Part shown: piece by piece, positions 54,085-64,000 of the stretch | How the letters are laid out: every line of letters begins with the position of its first letter | How positions within the stretch are numbered: position 1 is the stretch's first letter | From: Paguma larvata | Lineage: Eukaryota; Chordata; Mammalia; Carnivora; Viverridae | Reading direction: 5' to 3' | NCBI GenBank assembly: GCA_030068075.1 | Contig: CM057825.1 | Coordinates: forward strand, 121,137,434-121,201,433 | Length of the DNA stretch: 64,000 nt | Notes under the pieces: model-generated | Database searches by the model: none | What the model was told of the DNA's origin: nothing | Seen by the model: only the letters and a program-made list of their open reading frames with translations | Made by a program: the position numbers and the translations under genes

Positions 54085-54640
54085 CATGGGCCTAGTGGGT
54101 ATATTTACTGAGCAGCTATTATGGGCCAGGCATTGTGCCAGACGCTGGGGATACAAAACTGAGCAAAAGGAAAGATGACCTCACCCTGATAGAGCCTGGA
54201 GTCTGCTAGGAGATGTGGTCAGGAATCAACGGATCTCACATGCAGATGAAAAGACACAGCTGTGGTTAGCGTTAGGACAGAACGACCTACAGTGGGATTG
54301 AAAACCCACAGGAGGCAAGTTTGACCCAACCAAGGGAGGGGAGGGAAGATTTCCTTGAGAAAGTAATCATGGAAATGGCACTGGAAAGTAGAGGAGGAGG
54401 GGAGGGGGACTGGTATTCCAGGAGGAGGGACCTGCATGTGCAAAGGCATCATAGCAAAAGGCAGCACCGTGAGTCCAAGGGGCAGTGAAGGCCAGCAGGG
54501 CTGCAACACTGAGAAGAAACATGATATAGTCGGAGATGAGGCTCTCCAGGTCCACAGGGTCTAACTAAACACGTTCTTACTTCAAGAACCATAGGGAACC
54601 ACCCATATGTTTGAAGCAGAGAGGGTGATGGGCTTGATCA
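54085..54640 (-). mobile_element. L2
   Basis: Antisense L2: 'tatttactgagcagctattatgggccaggcattgtgcc', 'gctggggatacaaaactgagc', 'ggtattccaggaggagggacctgcatgtgcaaaggc'. It extends about 500 bp. Confidence 0.83.
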
Positions 54641-55329
54641 CAAAGATCAAACTGGCTGAATTATGGTGAAGGATTTGAGGGGACTCAACTTCCATTTCCC
54701 TCCTCCTCAGAGAGTGGATCTGATGGGCTCAGTCAGAATCAGGTGCCCCGCCCTGGTCCAATCATGTAACAGGAGGTGGGAGGTTCCACATCAGGAACCC
54801 GGCTGCTGAAGGCACACCTGAGGGAAGTTTTCAGTAGAGATGAACTGGACAGAATCCCCCGGATAACTATTAGATCAATCCATGTGGCACAATAACTGTC
54901 CATGATAAGAAAACCCAAAGATTGCCACCGTCCCTTAAATGTTCCCAGTGTCCTTCAGAAGAGGCAGTATCTGGGGAGAGAAGAGGGAAAAGGATTTTGG
55001 GAAAGACACTCGGCCAAATCATTTGTATGTCTGTAGGGAGATGGCTTATTTCACCCGACTCCCTCCTCTGTAAAAAGAGAGATCATGACAACAGCCTCTG
55101 TGTCCCAGGCTGGTACACCACAATCTCATCGTAATGCCATTGTAACCCCACGGGGTAGAAATTATCATTCCCCTTTTATAAATTAGAAATGAAAGTTGAA
55201 CATATTTTAAACCGGGAATAACTTCAAAGCCTACCAACCCTTCATCATTTTCCTCCTCAAATCTCATAACCGTCTACATCAAATGAGTCATTATTATCAT
55301 TATCATTCTTAATAGAAATAATAGCAGTG
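54641..55329. other. unassigned DNA
   Basis: No feature named. 54690-54850 may be an old dispersed repeat. Confidence 0.45.
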
Positions 55330-55560
55330 TTCAATTAATAAAGCAATTACTGCTGATAGCTAAGACATACAGGACACTACTTGCCAGGAACTGTTCTAAA
55401 CACTTTCCATATATTTATTCATTTAACCCCTGCAACGACCTATAATAGTATTGTCATTTCCACCTAACAGGTCACTGAGACACTGAGAAATTAAGTAATT
55501 TGAACAGTTGACGTAAGTAAGAGTCATAACTTGAATCACAGTAAACTGGCCTCAGCATCC
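55330..55560 (-). mobile_element. MIR
   Basis: Antisense: 'ttgccaggaactgttctaaacactttccatatatttattcatttaacccctgcaacgacctataatag', then 'gtaagagtcataacttgaatcacag'. The 'gaggaaactgagg' core is replaced by 'gtcactgagacactgagaaattaag'. Confidence 0.82.
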
Positions 55561-56109
55561 AGGTTTTGCATTTTTGCTCCCCCCTCCTCCTCTCTCTTCC
55601 CTTCTCTAGTGGGGACACTATATGTCTATAGCATTCTCACTGTGTGTCTCTCTCAACACACACACACACATCCCAAAGGGGAAAAAACAAAACCTATGAC
55701 TACTACTCACAGATTTTTATCTGAATCCATTTTTAACAAGAAGCACAAAAGCCCATATACTTGGCATCACAACTTGGCTATTACTACTAATGACTCCCTT
55801 TTACTGTTAAGGGAACTGAGGCTCAGAGACATGTATTACCTATTGGAGATAACACAGAGTGTAACCAGAGGAGTCAGGATTCCAGTCTAGGTCTGGTTGA
55901 CCCCAAAGCCCTATTGAGATTAGGATTTGAAAATAGTTTCCCATCACCCTCTCTCCACTGGTTCCATCTCAGCCCCTCCTGAGTGAACGCTGGGACCCTT
56001 GCAAAAAACTAAAAGATCGATAAGGTAAGAAGGGCCCATTAAGTATTAAGTCACGCCAGCTCCCACTTGGAGACACCCCCTTACCGGGCTGTGTCCTTAT
56101 TTCAAAAAA
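55561..56109. other. unassigned DNA, weak MIR core
   Basis: A (CA) run lies at 55656-55670. 'taagggaactgaggctcagagacatg' (55808-55833) is a MIR-like core with 'accagaggagtcaggattccagtctagg' after it, so a decayed antisense MIR at about 55760-55910 is likely. Confidence 0.5.
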
Positions 56110-56560
56110 ATAACAAACCAGTCACAACATGGAATTGGTCTTCCATGTATTTTCTGCTTCTGTTATAATCTCTGGCATGGAAATGAGTTATTTAGATTGT
56201 TAGTAGCTGACAGTCCCCATAAATTGCAAGAGGAGGCTCAACAGGGTGACAGGTGATGCTGTTTTGTACTTTGTCACACTACAGCTCTCTCTCTGGTTAT
56301 AATCTCTCCCTGCAATTCCATGTACCAAGCGGCCATGAATTATACATGCACTTTCTGAAGTCTGATGAAAGTTTTCCCACCTATTAAATTGCCAGGTTCC
56401 CAAATCTAACATAAATCGAATCCAACCACGCTCAGGAAAATATTGTGCCATTTGTTCTTCTGTTATCGTGCCTTTTGCTTTCTCGTATCATGTACTCGAA
56501 GTGCCAAGAGCTTCTGCATACTGTATATTCACCTGGGGATTACAAACCAGCCAAATGAGT
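56110..56560. other. candidate conserved non-coding stretch
   Basis: 450 bp free of recognised repeats, evenly composed. It has words such as 'gtacactcg'-like CpG sites retained ('aatcgaatccaaccacgc', 'gtatcatgtactcgaag') and 'ccatgaattatacatgcac'. Inference only; no alignment. Confidence 0.25.
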
Positions 56561-56692
56561 GTGCAACGTGTTCCGAAAGGTTAGGAATCCCGAAAGCTCA
56601 GGCTCGCTCAACCCACCCCCATCACCCAGGAGGAAAGCCCTCCACTGCCCTGGAAGCAAGTAGTAAGAAAAAAAAATTGTAGTAAAGAAGTC

Positions 56693-56863
56693 AAAATCCC
56701 AAAGAAAGGGGCCCCTGGGTGGCTCAGTGGATTAAGTGGCTGACTCTTGATCTCAGCTCAGGTCTTAATCTCAAGGTCGTGAGTTCGAGCCCTGTGTTGG
56801 GCTCCACGCTGGGGGTGGGGCCTACCAAAAAAATTTTTTTAATCTCAAATAAAAATCCCAAGC
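56693..56863 (+). mobile_element. short Can-SINE lacking the CT-rich part
   Basis: SINE body 56705-56850. It ends 'gggctccacgctgggggtggggcctacc' followed directly by the A/T tail, so it lacks the CT block seen in all other copies. The A and B boxes are good ('tggctcagtgg', 'gtgagttcgagccc'). TSDs aaaatcccaaa/aaaatcccaag at 56693-56703 and 56852-56862. Confidence 0.9.
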
Positions 56864-57658
56864 CGGGGCCACTTCCCAAAACATTCACTGGCTTACTCTT
56901 GCCTCTGGGTGAAGAAATGAACTTTTGAGGAAAGCGTCCTAGGTTCTTTGTGATACACCTTCTTTCTGTCTATGTGACTTGCACCAGATCCAACACTCTT
57001 TCTTTCTAGTCGTTTCGAACAACAACAGATCCTTGGCATGGTCAGAGTGAACAATCCTGTTATGAAGTATGAGTGACCCTGAGGTCCTTTTATCGATTAG
57101 GACTTTTTTTTCAGTTGCAAGTAAAATAATCATAACTCAAACTGACTTAAGCCAAAGGAAGAAATTGTTAGGCTATGCAACAGTTTGCACAAGAAATGGC
57201 ACATGTGGCTGGATCCGGGTGTTCAAATGACATCACCAGGACCTAGAGTCTCACCATCTCTCAGCTCTGCTTCCCTCTGTGCTAGTGTCATTTTAGATAA
57301 GCAAAAAGGGCTTGGCTCACATCCAAGCCAGAACAAAGATCACGCTTATCTTTAAAAAATAATAGTGGTAGAAAGGCTTCAAGTACTTACTGAAGATATG
57401 AGTCAAGAAAAAAAAATCAGAATAGTGCCCATCAAGCAGTGCCATGAGAGTATCTCTGGAAAACTCAGATGATCTGGCAACATTGAACCTTCCTTGGCAA
57501 ATGGTAGCCGTGGACTGGCTGCCATGTTATTACCATCCCTCCCTCAAATTCTGGAGTCTCCCAAACTCTAGGGTCAGACATCAGCTGTCACTTATCACCA
57601 TGCTTTCACTGTTGTTTTGGTTTTTAGAAGAGAATTCTTCCTTTATGGACACGTCTTT
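56864..57658. repeat. mostly unassigned; old dispersed repeat at about 57105-57300
   Basis: 57105-57300 has phrases I associate with an old mammalian dispersed repeat ('ataactcaaactgacttaagccaaagg', 'ggctggatccgggtgttcaaatgacatcaccagg', 'catctctcagctctgcttccctctgtg'), family not named. The rest is unassigned. Confidence 0.45.
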
Positions 57659-58253
57659 AAGAAAAGTGGGTCACAGCAATAGCACTGTTAGGAATCTACC
57701 CAAGAGACACAGGAGTGCTGATGCATAGGGTCATGTGTACCCCGATGTTCACAACAGCACTTTCGACAACAGGCTAATCATGGAAAGAGACTAAGTGTCC
57801 ATCAACTGATGAATGGATAAAGAAGATGTGGTACATATATACAATGCAATACTATGCAGCAATGAGAAAGAATGAAATCTGGCCATGTGTGGCAACATGG
57901 ATGGAACTGGAGGGTATTACGCTGAGTGAAATAAGTCAGGCAGAGAAAGACAGATGCCATATGTTCCCAGGCATAGGTAGGCTTTGGGAGACCTAACAGA
58001 AAACCAGAGGGGAGGAGAAGAGGTGAAGGAAGGGAAAACAAACAAAAAAAACCGCAAAGAGGAAGGAAGACATAACATGGGAGACTCTTAAAGACTAAGA
58101 ACAAACTGAGGGGAGAGGGGGGTGTGGGAGGGGGGAGAGTGGCTGATGGGCACAGAGGAGGGCACTTGTTGGGATCGTCACAGGGTGTTGTATGGAAACC
58201 AAATTGACAATAAATTATTAAAAAAAACTTAAAAAAAAAAGAAAAGTGGGTCA
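57659..58253 (+). mobile_element. young 5'-truncated L1 with exact TSD
   Basis: L1 body 57674-58238 with exact 15 bp TSDs 'aagaaaagtgggtca' at 57659-57673 and 58239-58253. It carries the last part of ORF2 ('atgaatggataaagaagatgtggtac', 'aatgaaatctggcc'), a carnivore 3' UTR with a G-rich stretch (58111-58140), the end 'ggaaaccaaattgacaataaatta', and an A tail. The ORF2 remnant is broken. Confidence 0.96.
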
Positions 58254-58933
58254 ATTAATGGACACTGAGAGAGCCATGTGAATTTTTTTACACTGGTTTC
58301 ACTAAAGTTGCGTATGTTGCCTACCTGGCGTCCGAGGGTCTGGTTATTTACACTTTCACTGGAAAGCAGTCTTACGTTGACGGGAGTGGTGGGTGGGAGA
58401 GCTTCCTGGACTTAGGCGACCAGGATCCAGGGGGCGGACACAACAATGCAGACAGAATGAGGGCACTGACAAATACTCATCTGCAGTTTGAGTATTCCAC
58501 CTCACTCCACACTGAATGCCCACCCGACATTTGGTCCACGGCTGAACTGACAGTTCTTGGTGATTGTCCCAGGGCACATATGTGGGGAGTGCATTTCTCA
58601 TCTTTCAAGTTGGTCATCCTCTTGGGATGGAAAATAAGTCATCTCCAACTATTTTAAGACATCCCTGCCAGAGGTTCCCACATGCTTTCAACAAGGAGCT
58701 TCTGTCTAGGATCAGAATGATTCAGTGGGTGCTTTTTGCCTGGGACTGGCAAAACAAAACCAACCTGGACCTATATTTATGTTTTGGGTAAACCCTGGGG
58801 TACCTGAACAAGGACCTGGATTCATAAGAGAAACCACCAAATGTGCATTTATTACAGTACTGTTTGTTTCCTTGAACTCCTTCATGATCTAAGATCTTCA
58901 GATTTTTTATTTGACACAGAGGCCGCATTGTTA
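58254..58933. other. unassigned DNA
   Basis: No feature was recognised. Confidence 0.45.
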
Positions 58934-59140
58934 CCTCCTTTTTTTTTTTAACATTAATTTGTTTTTGAGAGAGAGAGAGAGAGCAAGTGAGAGCGTGATT
59001 GGGGGAGGGCAGAGAGAGGGAGACACAGAATCCGAACTGTCAGCACTAAGCCTGATGTGGGGCTCGAGCCCATGAACCATGAGATCATGATCTGAGCCTC
59101 AATTCACCAATGGAGCCACCCAGACACCCCAACTCCTTTT
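58934..59140 (-). mobile_element. Can-SINE with internal deletion
   Basis: SINE body about 58944-59131. The 'gcaggctccaggctctgag' block is missing ('cagaatccgaactgtcagcac'). Head mutated ('caccaatggagccacccagacacccc'). A weak TSD 'ctccttttt/ctcctttta'. Confidence 0.9.
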
Positions 59141-60464
59141 AACATAAGGAAGGATGAGGATCATTCCTTTACTTTGGAGTGTGAGAAAGTGGATTCTGGA
59201 CAGGTTGGGTAGCATTGCTGAATGCACCTAGGCGAGTGGGAGCAGGGGAAAGAGCCTGTCCACAGCTCCTCCTGGAAAGGGGGAAACCAAGAGAATTCTG
59301 GTCTGATGAGACTCCACACTGGAACCCCTCCCTTCAGTGTTTAACTATAATTAGCGAGAACCACCCATATGGCAACTTTTCTCGGGCCAGATGGGCGGTT
59401 GTCGGGTGGCACATGATCTTTGCTTCACTTTGAAGGAGACATGAGTAATCCTGGGGATATTAATCCAACAAGGGCTATATTTATCTTCACTTCTTTGGTT
59501 ATTAACACATCTCTATTTCTTCTCTAGGCATCGGGGGGGTACAGGGGATAAGCACAAGAGAGTCCTACCCAGAGTCCCAGGAAATAGGGGGCCTCCACTC
59601 TGTGGTTCGTACTTGATTCCACAGACTTATGCTCTAATGTCCTCAGCTCTAATGTGGGAACCCTGTAGGATATCCTGGACTTAGAATTTGTCCAGGCACC
59701 ATAATGGATGAGGAGACCAGGGCTCAGAGAGGGTGTGTGGTTGGTAAGTTAAGGTTGGGGTTGGAGGAAAAGTCACATGACTTCTCTCTGGTTTTCTGCA
59801 GAGGTGACATCCTATTTTGCACCTGTGGGAGGCAAACCATGAAAAATTATATGGTTACCCTATTTTAAGGGACTATAGTCGCTTTTAAAAGGAGGCAGAG
59901 GGTTGGTATTGCCAGCATATATATATGGTAGAAGTAGAGCCAGGAAAGCTATCATGATTCAAGGTTGTTCCACAACCAGCCTACTCCATCTGTCCCTCTT
60001 TTAGTCCATTAGTCTCCCTAATGACAGCTCTGAATCTCATCTCTCAGCTCAGCCCAACACGAGAAGCCACAGACATGACTGGGTTGCCCTGTTTCTCATT
60101 TGCTAAGGAGTGCACCCTCCAGGGAGAGAGGCACCACCAACCTGTTACTCTGGCTTGCCTCTGACCTTGGCACAGAGTTGCACAAACACCTTCAGCCCCT
60201 CCTTTCCAGGGCTGTCTTTGGTATCTTTCACCTCCTTTTCAGGTCTTTTTCCAGTCTGGATATCTATCAGATCCGACCTTGAAGATCCTCAATAACAAGC
60301 AAAATTTTTAGCCAACATGACCTGGCAAAGTTGGTAGTATCTTTACTATTTCTTCTCATTGTTCTTGTTGTTATCCTTTTGCATTTATTAGCGGTCTGGA
60401 AAGCTTTCAAGATCAAAAAGTATGAACATCAGCTATGACAAGAAAGAAAAAGACTCAAATGCAG
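59141..60464. other. unassigned DNA, 1.3 kb
   Basis: No repeat or exon was recognised, though 'ggagaccagggctcagagagggtgtgtgg' at 59709-59737 is a lone MIR-like core. Confidence 0.45.
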
Positions 60465-60645
60465 GTAGCATACTTTGGATAAGTTACTTAATCTTTCTGG
60501 ATCTGTGTCTTCATCTGTAAAATGAGAACAGTACTTCCTATCTGACATAATTGTTATGAGCATTGGATGAGAAAATGTCCATGGAAGTGTCTCGAGAGTC
60601 CCCAGCACTGAATACTCGCTAAGTACTTATGTCCTGGCACACATA
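60465..60645 (+). mobile_element. MIR
   Basis: 'tactttggataagttacttaatctttctggatctgtgtcttcatctgtaaaatgagaacagtacttcc', 'attgttatgagcattggatgag', 'ccagcactgaatactcgctaagtac'. Confidence 0.88.
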
Positions 60646-61514
60646 GTAGCATCACCATTGAGCTATCTGGTTTGGACCTCCAAAACGTACATATCCTTCT
60701 TCTTTTTCCTGAAGTCTTTGCCCTGAGTCTTTTCTTTCTCCAGGTATCTGACTTAATTACCGCTGAGTCTGATTCGTTATCTCCTTATGTATTTTCCCAT
60801 TTCTCATTTCAACAAGCCCTCTGCACCCAAAGACCTACCCATCCTCAGACTATGACCATCGGGTTTCGTGGATGGGTGACTTGCTTCATCTTTGCCCCAC
60901 CAAAGAGACATAAATCAGGTAGGGTCTCCTTTTTCTGGAGCTAGAGAGAGCAAGTTATCTTTCAAACCAAAGGCTAGCTGCAATTAGGGGATGGTGGCTG
61001 AGTTCTTAAGGCTCTAGATCTATGGATAGATTCGGTGGGAAGGAATTCCACTACCGATTAGCAGTGTGTGCCTGGGCACAGAGTGCCGAGTGACAACCCA
61101 TATTCCATCTCTACCCTGCGCTCATGGCACTGATTGGTTCCCCAAGTGTTCCCAGAATTGTTGCCCCATTATGCTGCTGGTCAGGACGCAGGTGAGATCA
61201 CGAAGAAGTACAAAACTCATAAGGTTCCGCTGCCACTCGATAAACCACTCAAGTGTGTTTCCTCCTGGTTCATTGGAAGCTCCATCTTCAAAGGCAAAAC
61301 TGCATGTTTTATCATTCCCTCATTGTTGCATAGGGAAAACAGACCCACAGAACCATCCTTCTTGGGTAGTTGAGGGAATTAGGCCATTAGGTTCTCTCTT
61401 CATCTTTTTCAAATGTTTTTAATGAGCCGTGCAATTAGGAAAAAAAAACAACTCTGGGGAAACAAGGTATGACTGTGACAGTCTTTAGGACACAACAGTG
61501 ATCGCATTATCAGT
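60646..61514. other. unassigned DNA
   Basis: No repeat or exon was recognised. The 118- and 79-codon frames at 61066-61422 overlap in different frames and lack domains. Confidence 0.45.
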
Positions 61515-61745
61515 AATTACCCTTTAAGGAGTGCCCACCACTGTGTACTGAGCTCTGTGGTAGAGGCAATGCTTATGGGTTCTCATTTAACTTGATGACA
61601 GTCCTATGAGGCCAATACTATTAGATTTCATTTTACAGGTGGGAAACTGGTCCACATTCACAGTGCAGGTGAATAGCAGAGCTGGGTTCTACCCTGGATG
61701 CTGCCTGGGTCCAAAATCTGAGATCTTTCAAAAGATCATGCTGTT
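61515..61745 (-). mobile_element. MIR
   Basis: Antisense: 'tcatttaacttgatgacagtcctatgaggccaatactattagatttcattttacaggtgggaaactgg', 'gtgaatagcagagctgggttctaccctgg'. Confidence 0.87.
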
Positions 61746-61825
61746 TCTTGGCGAGGGTCTCCAAGTCCTGACCTAAACATGCCCTTTCCTTATTTGCTGA
61801 TTAATTAGCATTTGAGGTGGAGACT

Positions 61826-61873
61826 TCTGTGAGTGTGTGTGAGTGGGTGTGTGTGTCTGTGTGTGTGTGTATT
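61826..61873. repeat. (TG)n microsatellite, interrupted
   Basis: 'gtgtgtgtgagtgggtgtgtgtgtctgtgtgtgtgtgtatt'. Confidence 0.9.
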
Positions 61874-62045
61874 TCTGCAAGTGGCTTGGCTTTCTGCAAT
61901 AGATCGGATTAGAAGATTTGGGTTCAAAAGGCCAGACTATGAAGTGTGCATCAGTGGGGTCATAGGACAGAGGTCATGGGAGAAGTCTAAATTGGCTCTT
62001 ACCCCTAAGCCATAGACCCCTAGATGAGCCCATCTCCAAACCCCT

Positions 62046-62440
62046 AGTGTATTAGTTTCCTAGTGCTGTCATAACAGAGTAGCCCAAAATGGGTGGCTTG
62101 AAACAACACAGATTTATATCTCACAGTTCTGGAGGCCAGAAGGTCTGAACTTAAAGTGTCAGCAGGGCCATCATCCCCTGAAGACACAGGGAAGGAGCTG
62201 TTTCATGACCCTCTCCTCCAGTCCCAAGGCTTTCTTCTCCACTGTGTCTTCACATCATCTGCCTTCTGTGTGTGACTGTCTCTGTGTCCAAATTTCCCCT
62301 TTATATAAGGAAACCAGTCATCAGTCATATTGCGTTGGGGCCCACCTTAATGACCTCATCTTAATTACTTCTGTAAAGTCCCTGTCTCTAAATAAGGTCA
62401 TATTCTAAGCTCCTGGGGGTTAGGACTTTAATGCTTGCTT
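62046..62440 (-). mobile_element. MLT1/MaLR LTR
   Basis: The most complete copy: 'gtattagtttcctagtgctgtcataacagagtagcccaaaatggg', 'tatctcacagttctggaggccagaagg', 'tatataaggaaaccagtcatcagtcatattgcgttggggcccacc', 'aaataaggtcatattctaagctcctgggggttaggactt'. It is cut at its right end by the tetranucleotide repeat. Confidence 0.88.
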
Positions 62441-62481
62441 GCTTGCCTGCTTGCTGATTGATTGATTGATTGATTGATTGC
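62434..62481. repeat. compound tetranucleotide repeat (CTTG)n(ATTG)n
   Basis: 'gcttgcttgcttgcctgcttgct' followed by 'gattgattgattgattgattgattg'. Confidence 0.93.
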
Positions 62482-62689
62482 TGGAGTGAGACACAACTCA
62501 CCCACAATGCCTAGGTTCTCTCTGTGAGAATCAGATGTTAGGAATTAGATTTTTCACATGCAAAGGACCAAAAGATGAGTAAGGAAGCATGAAAAGTTAC
62601 TAGAACCAAAGGTGGGATTCACACAGCCTCTTAGAATGCTTAGGTGGCTACCATATGAAACTGAAGTGCCCTCTCCTGATCTAGGAGGG
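62482..62689. other. unassigned DNA
   Basis: No feature was recognised. Confidence 0.45.
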
Positions 62690-62900
62690 GAAGGCGAGCA
62701 ACATTTTCTGAACACCTAAGTGCCTGACTCCCTGTAAAGACTTTACAATCGTTACCCTATTTAGCTCAGTTAGTAATGGGCAAATGAGTATTTAGATCAG
62801 TTTGTTGATCCTTTGCAAAAAAACCTAGGGGAAAAAAACCTTTTACAGGGGAAAAGAGTGACATCCAGAGAAGGGAATATGCCTCAGCCATCAGGACTAG
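62690..62900 (-). mobile_element. probable MIR, decayed
   Basis: 'cattttctgaacacctaagtgcctgactccctgtaaagactttacaatcgttaccctattt', then 'acaggggaaaagagtgacatccagagaaggg'. Low similarity. Confidence 0.5.
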
Positions 62901-63194
62901 AATTCCAAATTAGGAGCAGTGAGATTCTTCATCCCACAGTTGGCCATATGTATCCATGAAGATTGGCTGGTGACCAGCACTGGCTCAGACTTCAGACAAT
63001 TGGGCCAATGACCATCCAAGAAGCAGATTCTTCCCTTTAGGGGTGGTGGAAGCGTGAAAGGCCAAGGAAAGAGGAGACCAAACACTGAGCTCATTGGCTG
63101 GTGAGGACTGTCTATCCCCAATGAGGAGAGAACAAGAATTGGGTCTTGATTCTTGACATGAAACTTTGACATTAAACTTTGAAACTTGTCCTCG

Positions 63195-63300
63195 GACTAA
63201 AGACTGCCAAACCTCAGTTTCCTTATCTGAAAACTGGGAATATGAACATAGCTGGAGAAATCAAACAGAATAAGATACGAGGCAAACATGATGAAAATGT
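63195..63300 (+). mobile_element. MIR fragment
   Basis: 'ctcggactaaagactgccaaacctcagtttccttatctgaaaactgggaatatgaaca'. Confidence 0.65.
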
Positions 63301-63613
63301 TGATCTTCTTAATTCCTGTAGTTGTATTTAGAGCAGAGGCAGCTTAGAACTAGATGAGGTGGAGGTTTTCTGAGAGACAGGGACTTTGTTATCCTTTTTA
63401 ACAAGGTCGTGGAGTTTTAACAAGGAAGCATAAAGCATGAATTATGTCAGCAAGTAGAGGCGATGGAGAATGCCTCTATCCCCACATTATTTTGCTGCAA
63501 AGCAGTGGATGGCTACCTTAAGACAAAGTAGTTTAAGTACCAGATATTCACAGAATAATTTCCTTCTGTTCCTGTTTTAGGACATCCCTGCTGATCTCCC
63601 TCATCCATCTCCC
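63301..63613. other. unassigned DNA
   Basis: No feature was recognised. Confidence 0.45.
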
Positions 63614-63846
63614 CCAAACCTTTTATTTCTTAAATTTTTTTAATGTTTATTTCTTTTTGAGGGAGAGAGAGACAGAGTGTGAGCAGGGAAGGGGCAGAGA
63701 GAGAGAGAGAGGGAGGGAGATGCAGAATCTGTCAGCACAGAGCCCGATGCGAGGCTCGAACTTATGAACCATGAGATCATGCCCTAAGCCGAAGTCAGAC
63801 GCTTAACTGTCTGAGCCACCCAGCTGCCCCTCTACCAAATCTTTTA
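63614..63846 (-). mobile_element. Can-SINE, younger type, with TSD
   Basis: SINE body about 63626-63834. TSDs ccaaacctttta (63614-63625) and ccaaatctttta (63835-63846). The block before 'ctgtcagcacagagcccgatg' is shortened ('gcagaatctgtcagcac'). 63847-64000 holds nothing recognised. Confidence 0.93.
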
Positions 63847-64000
63847 ATGGGTAAATAGAAACCTGAGTTATCTTCTCCTCAAAGTTAAACAACTCATTCC
63901 TTCAAGTGCATGATGCCGCTCTTGGCTCCAGAAAGTCTGAGACTGTTGGAAGATGTCCAGAAGGTTGCATTCACCCTGAATGCCATGAAATATGCATGGC

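Noticed and set aside
12296..62440. Possible endogenous provirus, given several LTR-like pieces
   Set aside because: The MLT1-like LTR fragments lie tens of kilobases apart and differ in orientation and completeness. No gag, pol or env remnant was seen between or beside them. They are solo relics.
1..64000. CRISPR arrays, operons, riboswitches, phage or plasmid features
   Set aside because: The whole window has mammalian repeat structure. No spaced direct repeats, ribosome binding sites or compact genes are present.

Overview
This window looks like nuclear DNA of a carnivoran, most likely a felid. The main evidence is about 45 copies, on both strands, of the carnivore tRNA-Lys-derived SINE (Can-SINE/SINEC). 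These have the 5' end GGGGCGCCTGGGTGGCTCAG, a CT-rich 3' part with 'ctctgcccctcccctgctc', and an 'aaaataaataaacattaaa' tail of the type common in cats. L1 3' ends such as those at 57674-58238 and 4298-4437 are of the carnivore type. The deeper layer is pan-mammalian: MIR, L2, ancient L1M, hAT-Charlie MITEs and MLT1/MaLR LTRs. Family names come from recognition by eye, because no repeat library was run.

I found no supportable protein-coding exon, RNA gene, CpG island or promoter. Every long open frame is either the translation of a repeat (many antisense SINE frames begin MAQSVERPTSAQVMIS or similar) or an unsupported chance frame. The window is therefore intergenic or lies inside a large intron.

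Layout. 1-4800: SINEs, an L1 with an internal inversion, and an MLT1 LTR split by a SINE-L1 composite. 4800-15000: MIR, L2, MLT1 and hAT fragments with scattered SINEs. 15400-19600: a 3'-less antisense L1 ORF2 carrying a SINE. 19600-25190: mostly unassigned DNA with L2, MIR, MER5-type and ancient L1M pieces and one candidate conserved element near 20.7 kb. 25190-27530: a second antisense L1 ORF2 riddled with SINEs. 27530-29270: a 1.7 kb stretch free of carnivore SINEs. 29270-38500: many SINEs, three inside older hAT elements or beside other SINEs. 38500-42410: L2 copies, a 290 bp local duplication, and two SINEs in one MIR target site. 42400-64000: lower SINE density, MIR, L2 and MLT1 fragments, one young 5'-truncated L1 (57.7 kb), and candidate conserved unique stretches at about 51.6 and 56.3 kb.

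No operon, CRISPR array or new protein system is present. What is interesting is retrotransposition history readable from target-site duplications (TSDs): a twin-primed L1, a SINE-L1 bipartite insertion, SINEs that landed repeatedly in the same few bases, and a local duplication that lies inside a SINE.
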